Assembly (NCBI GenBank): GCA_021014945.1
Contig: MU266718.1
Span: 1-19,149, forward strand
Length of the DNA stretch: 19,149 nucleotides
Source: Leucogyrophana mollusca
Taxonomy: Eukaryota > Basidiomycota > Agaricomycetes > Boletales
Reading direction: 5' to 3'
In this document: piece after piece, positions 18,248 through 19,149 of the stretch
Layout: each line of letters opens with the position of its first letter
Position numbering within the stretch: position 1 is the first letter of the stretch
Notes under the pieces: model-generated
Database searches by the model: none
The model's input: the letters and a program-made list of their open reading frames with translations, nothing else
What the model was told of the DNA's origin: nothing
Position numbers and translations under genes: made by a program

Positions 18248-18376
18248 TTGGTGTCGTGCGTTGGTGGGATGCGCCGTGATAGGGAGGAGAGTCGCGTCGG
18301 CAGCGTGGGGACGAAAGGGATCGGCGTCGCGGTAGGCGGGAAAATGGACTCCACCATAGACTCGAAGGACCAGTAG
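18248..18376 (+). CDS. Candidate last exon of bZIP copy 3
   Basis: Preceded by an intron at 18173-18247 (GTGAGT to TGTAG). The frame from TTG at 18248 is open for 42 codons to TAG and contains RRDREESRVGS, TKGIGVAVGGKM and IDSKDQ. It mirrors 11802-11927 in copy 2. With the exon ending at 18172 the phase is off by one, so copy 3 has acquired a shift near the junction or uses a slightly different donor. Confidence 0.45.
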   Translation: MVSCVGGMRRDREESRVGSVGTKGIGVAVGGKMDSTIDSKDQ

Positions 18377-18575
18377 GCGTCCACAACGTCCACAGCAGAC
18401 GCCTGGCTGGAGAAATACATAGGGGTCTGGCAGAAGAAGATGAAGAGAAAGACAACTAAACGTCTGGTTTCGCGGAAACACGGTCGGTTTTTGTTTTATA
18501 TTTATTCCACTACATTTTGAATCTCAACACCCAACTTTCGTCAACTTTCATCAACGTTTCAACTTCTTTGGTTGA
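18377..18575. repeat. 3' flank of bZIP repeat, copy 3
   Basis: Matches 11928-12165 through GGCGTCCACA, TTTTTGTTTTATATTTATTCCA and CATCAACGTTTCAACTTCTTTGG. It contains the same T-rich, polyadenylation-like area. Similarity stops near 18575, giving the right edge of the repeat. Confidence 0.65.
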
Positions 18576-18613
18576 GGCTCGCTAAGGAGGCGAATCCTCA
18601 CTCGAACCTTCAG

Positions 18614-19022
18614 AGTGTATTCAAGGGAGATCGGGTGGAGTGAGATGGAGGAAAGACAAGGCGCTGCAGCGCTGATTCGATAACCTGGGGGCTCTATACG
18701 ACAGGCGTTCGGTGGATGCAGGTGACTCTATAGCGGGTCAGAACCCCTAATGAGCCGGATGGGATCAGTGACGGGCTCGGTGGGGTCCTGCGCTATCAAA
18801 AGGATTTGAAGAGCCGTGTTACATGCACAAGGAGTGCGAGACGATCGACGGAAACAGTCGCATCCATGCATCAAGATTGGTCGGACGATCCCGCGCGCAC
18901 TGTCGTTTGCGTTACGCCGCAGGCATCACGTCGGTGATGCATGATGGTAGTCAAACTAGGAGTGGGGCTCTTGACCGCGACGGACCCTTACATTAGACAG
19001 TTTCAGAAACATGACAAGGGCA
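18614..19022. repeat. Dispersed element, copy 2 (pair with 7505-7962)
   Basis: Collinear with 7505-7962 but about 50 bp shorter. It lacks the stretch after GCAGGCATCA that in copy 1 reads TGTCAAGCTGTGGAG, and part near 7610-7670 differs by indels. It lies about 40 bp after the right edge of bZIP copy 3, whereas copy 1 lies after the inverted BTB fragment, so the two insertions have different neighbours. The last 127 bp of the window show nothing recognisable. Confidence 0.72.
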
Positions 19023-19149
19023 CCTTTATCTTCGATATGTCCAGCTCGTCGTTACTGGCGTGCTTCAAGTTGATGCGAGCGTGCAGGGAAATGACAAGTG
19101 CAAACGAGGAGACCAGTTCCAGAGTTCCGTCTATGTTGGTGGCAGCGCG

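Larger units (their letters stand above)
16196..18376 (+). pseudogene. bZIP transcription factor relic, copy 3 (most complete)
   Basis: N-terminus: DTSTFGDSFNFF and TNATSSPRSPP, then a frame change and PMATAIPYDFI, MFAVDPLDVTTFGTSKALSD, FDEEHEHDDDDNL, KRSRKGPVHSGGGIRSTHAA, LRILEPENWRQTPEEY and a TAG at 16738. The basic region is shortened to ISARKAVTTR-like codons. The intron donor (16781, GTACGT) is present, but the acceptor AG is lost: CACCCC runs directly into ATAAAATTATGACCACC. The zipper reads TTLEGAIAERDHLISAIPTE and then shifts. Downstream: KGFDSFADINPSTLKTLDAY, QLWG, glutamine-coding CAG runs near 17640, SSAPSGKDTVPPVPTKEHAY, SSGSSSTSVGKGKES, and VRKVLEGTAVVRVVDVDPVP to LLEESMRS. TAG at 18148 truncates it before a 75-nt intron (18173-18247) and a 42-codon last exon ending 18374-18376. 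A pseudogene, but the best template for the family. Confidence 0.78.

Noticed and set aside
17683..18420. A 245-codon minus-strand open frame
   Set aside because: Antisense to the bZIP copy 3 C-terminus; its counterpart in copy 2 is interrupted, whereas the plus-strand blocks VRVVDVDPVP and RRDREES match family expectation.
1..19149. Repeat-induced point mutation as the cause of decay
   Set aside because: The repeated copies differ mostly by indels and mixed substitutions, and GC-rich stretches remain; no strong C-to-T/G-to-A skew is apparent by eye. A dinucleotide index would be needed to exclude it fully.
1..19149. tRNA, rRNA, CRISPR arrays or plasmid/phage features
   Set aside because: No cloverleaf-like sequence, rRNA core motif or short regularly spaced direct repeats were found; the spliced eukaryotic genes argue against a prokaryotic replicon.

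Overview
The window looks like nuclear DNA of a basidiomycete fungus (Agaricomycotina), probably an accessory region dense in gene relics. The support is introns of about 50-75 nt with GTRNGT-like donors and CTRAY branch points, and protein families typical of mushroom-forming fungi: BTB/POZ proteins, TPR-CHAT proteins, GH3-type acyl-adenylate ligases, a bZIP factor with a polypyrimidine intron, RAI1/DXO and a PTH11/rhodopsin-like membrane protein. I see no bacterial features, rRNA, tRNA, CRISPR array or complete transposon. The species cannot be named from the sequence.

Layout. 224-977 (+) is a broken BTB gene. 1078-2815 (-) is a GH3-family gene whose C-terminal half splices perfectly over five exons; its N-terminal half has one unresolved junction. 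A large diverged repeat built around a bZIP gene occurs three times on the + strand: copy 1 at about 3560-5275, copy 2 at about 9775-12165 and copy 3 at about 15945-18575. All three carry frameshifts and all three have a damaged DNA-binding basic region. Copy 1 is cut off at its 3' end and joined, in one open frame, to a second BTB relic (5276-6010). A third, short BTB piece lies inverted at 6885-7018. A TPR-CHAT relic lies at about 8070-8858 (-). A stray copy of the GH3 3' end (12252-12440, -) sits just before an RAI1/DXO relic (12714-13524, +). A membrane-protein relic (14180-15422, -) contains a tandem duplication of an intron plus exon. A further non-coding-looking repeat occurs at 7505-7962 and 18614-19022.

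Reading as a whole: I do not see an operon-like system or a clearly new pathway. The window is a mosaic in which a few gene cassettes (bZIP, BTB, GH3 tail, the 7505/18614 element) have been copied, truncated and spliced together. The parts most likely to be still functional are the GH3 gene and perhaps the 110-codon ORF at 13499-13831. The most notable by-products are the in-frame bZIP-BTB chimera at 5075-5673, a conserved third exon that shows where the bZIP gene really ends, and an intron-bearing antisense segment shared upstream of bZIP copies 1 and 3. All alignments were made by eye; no percentages were computed.
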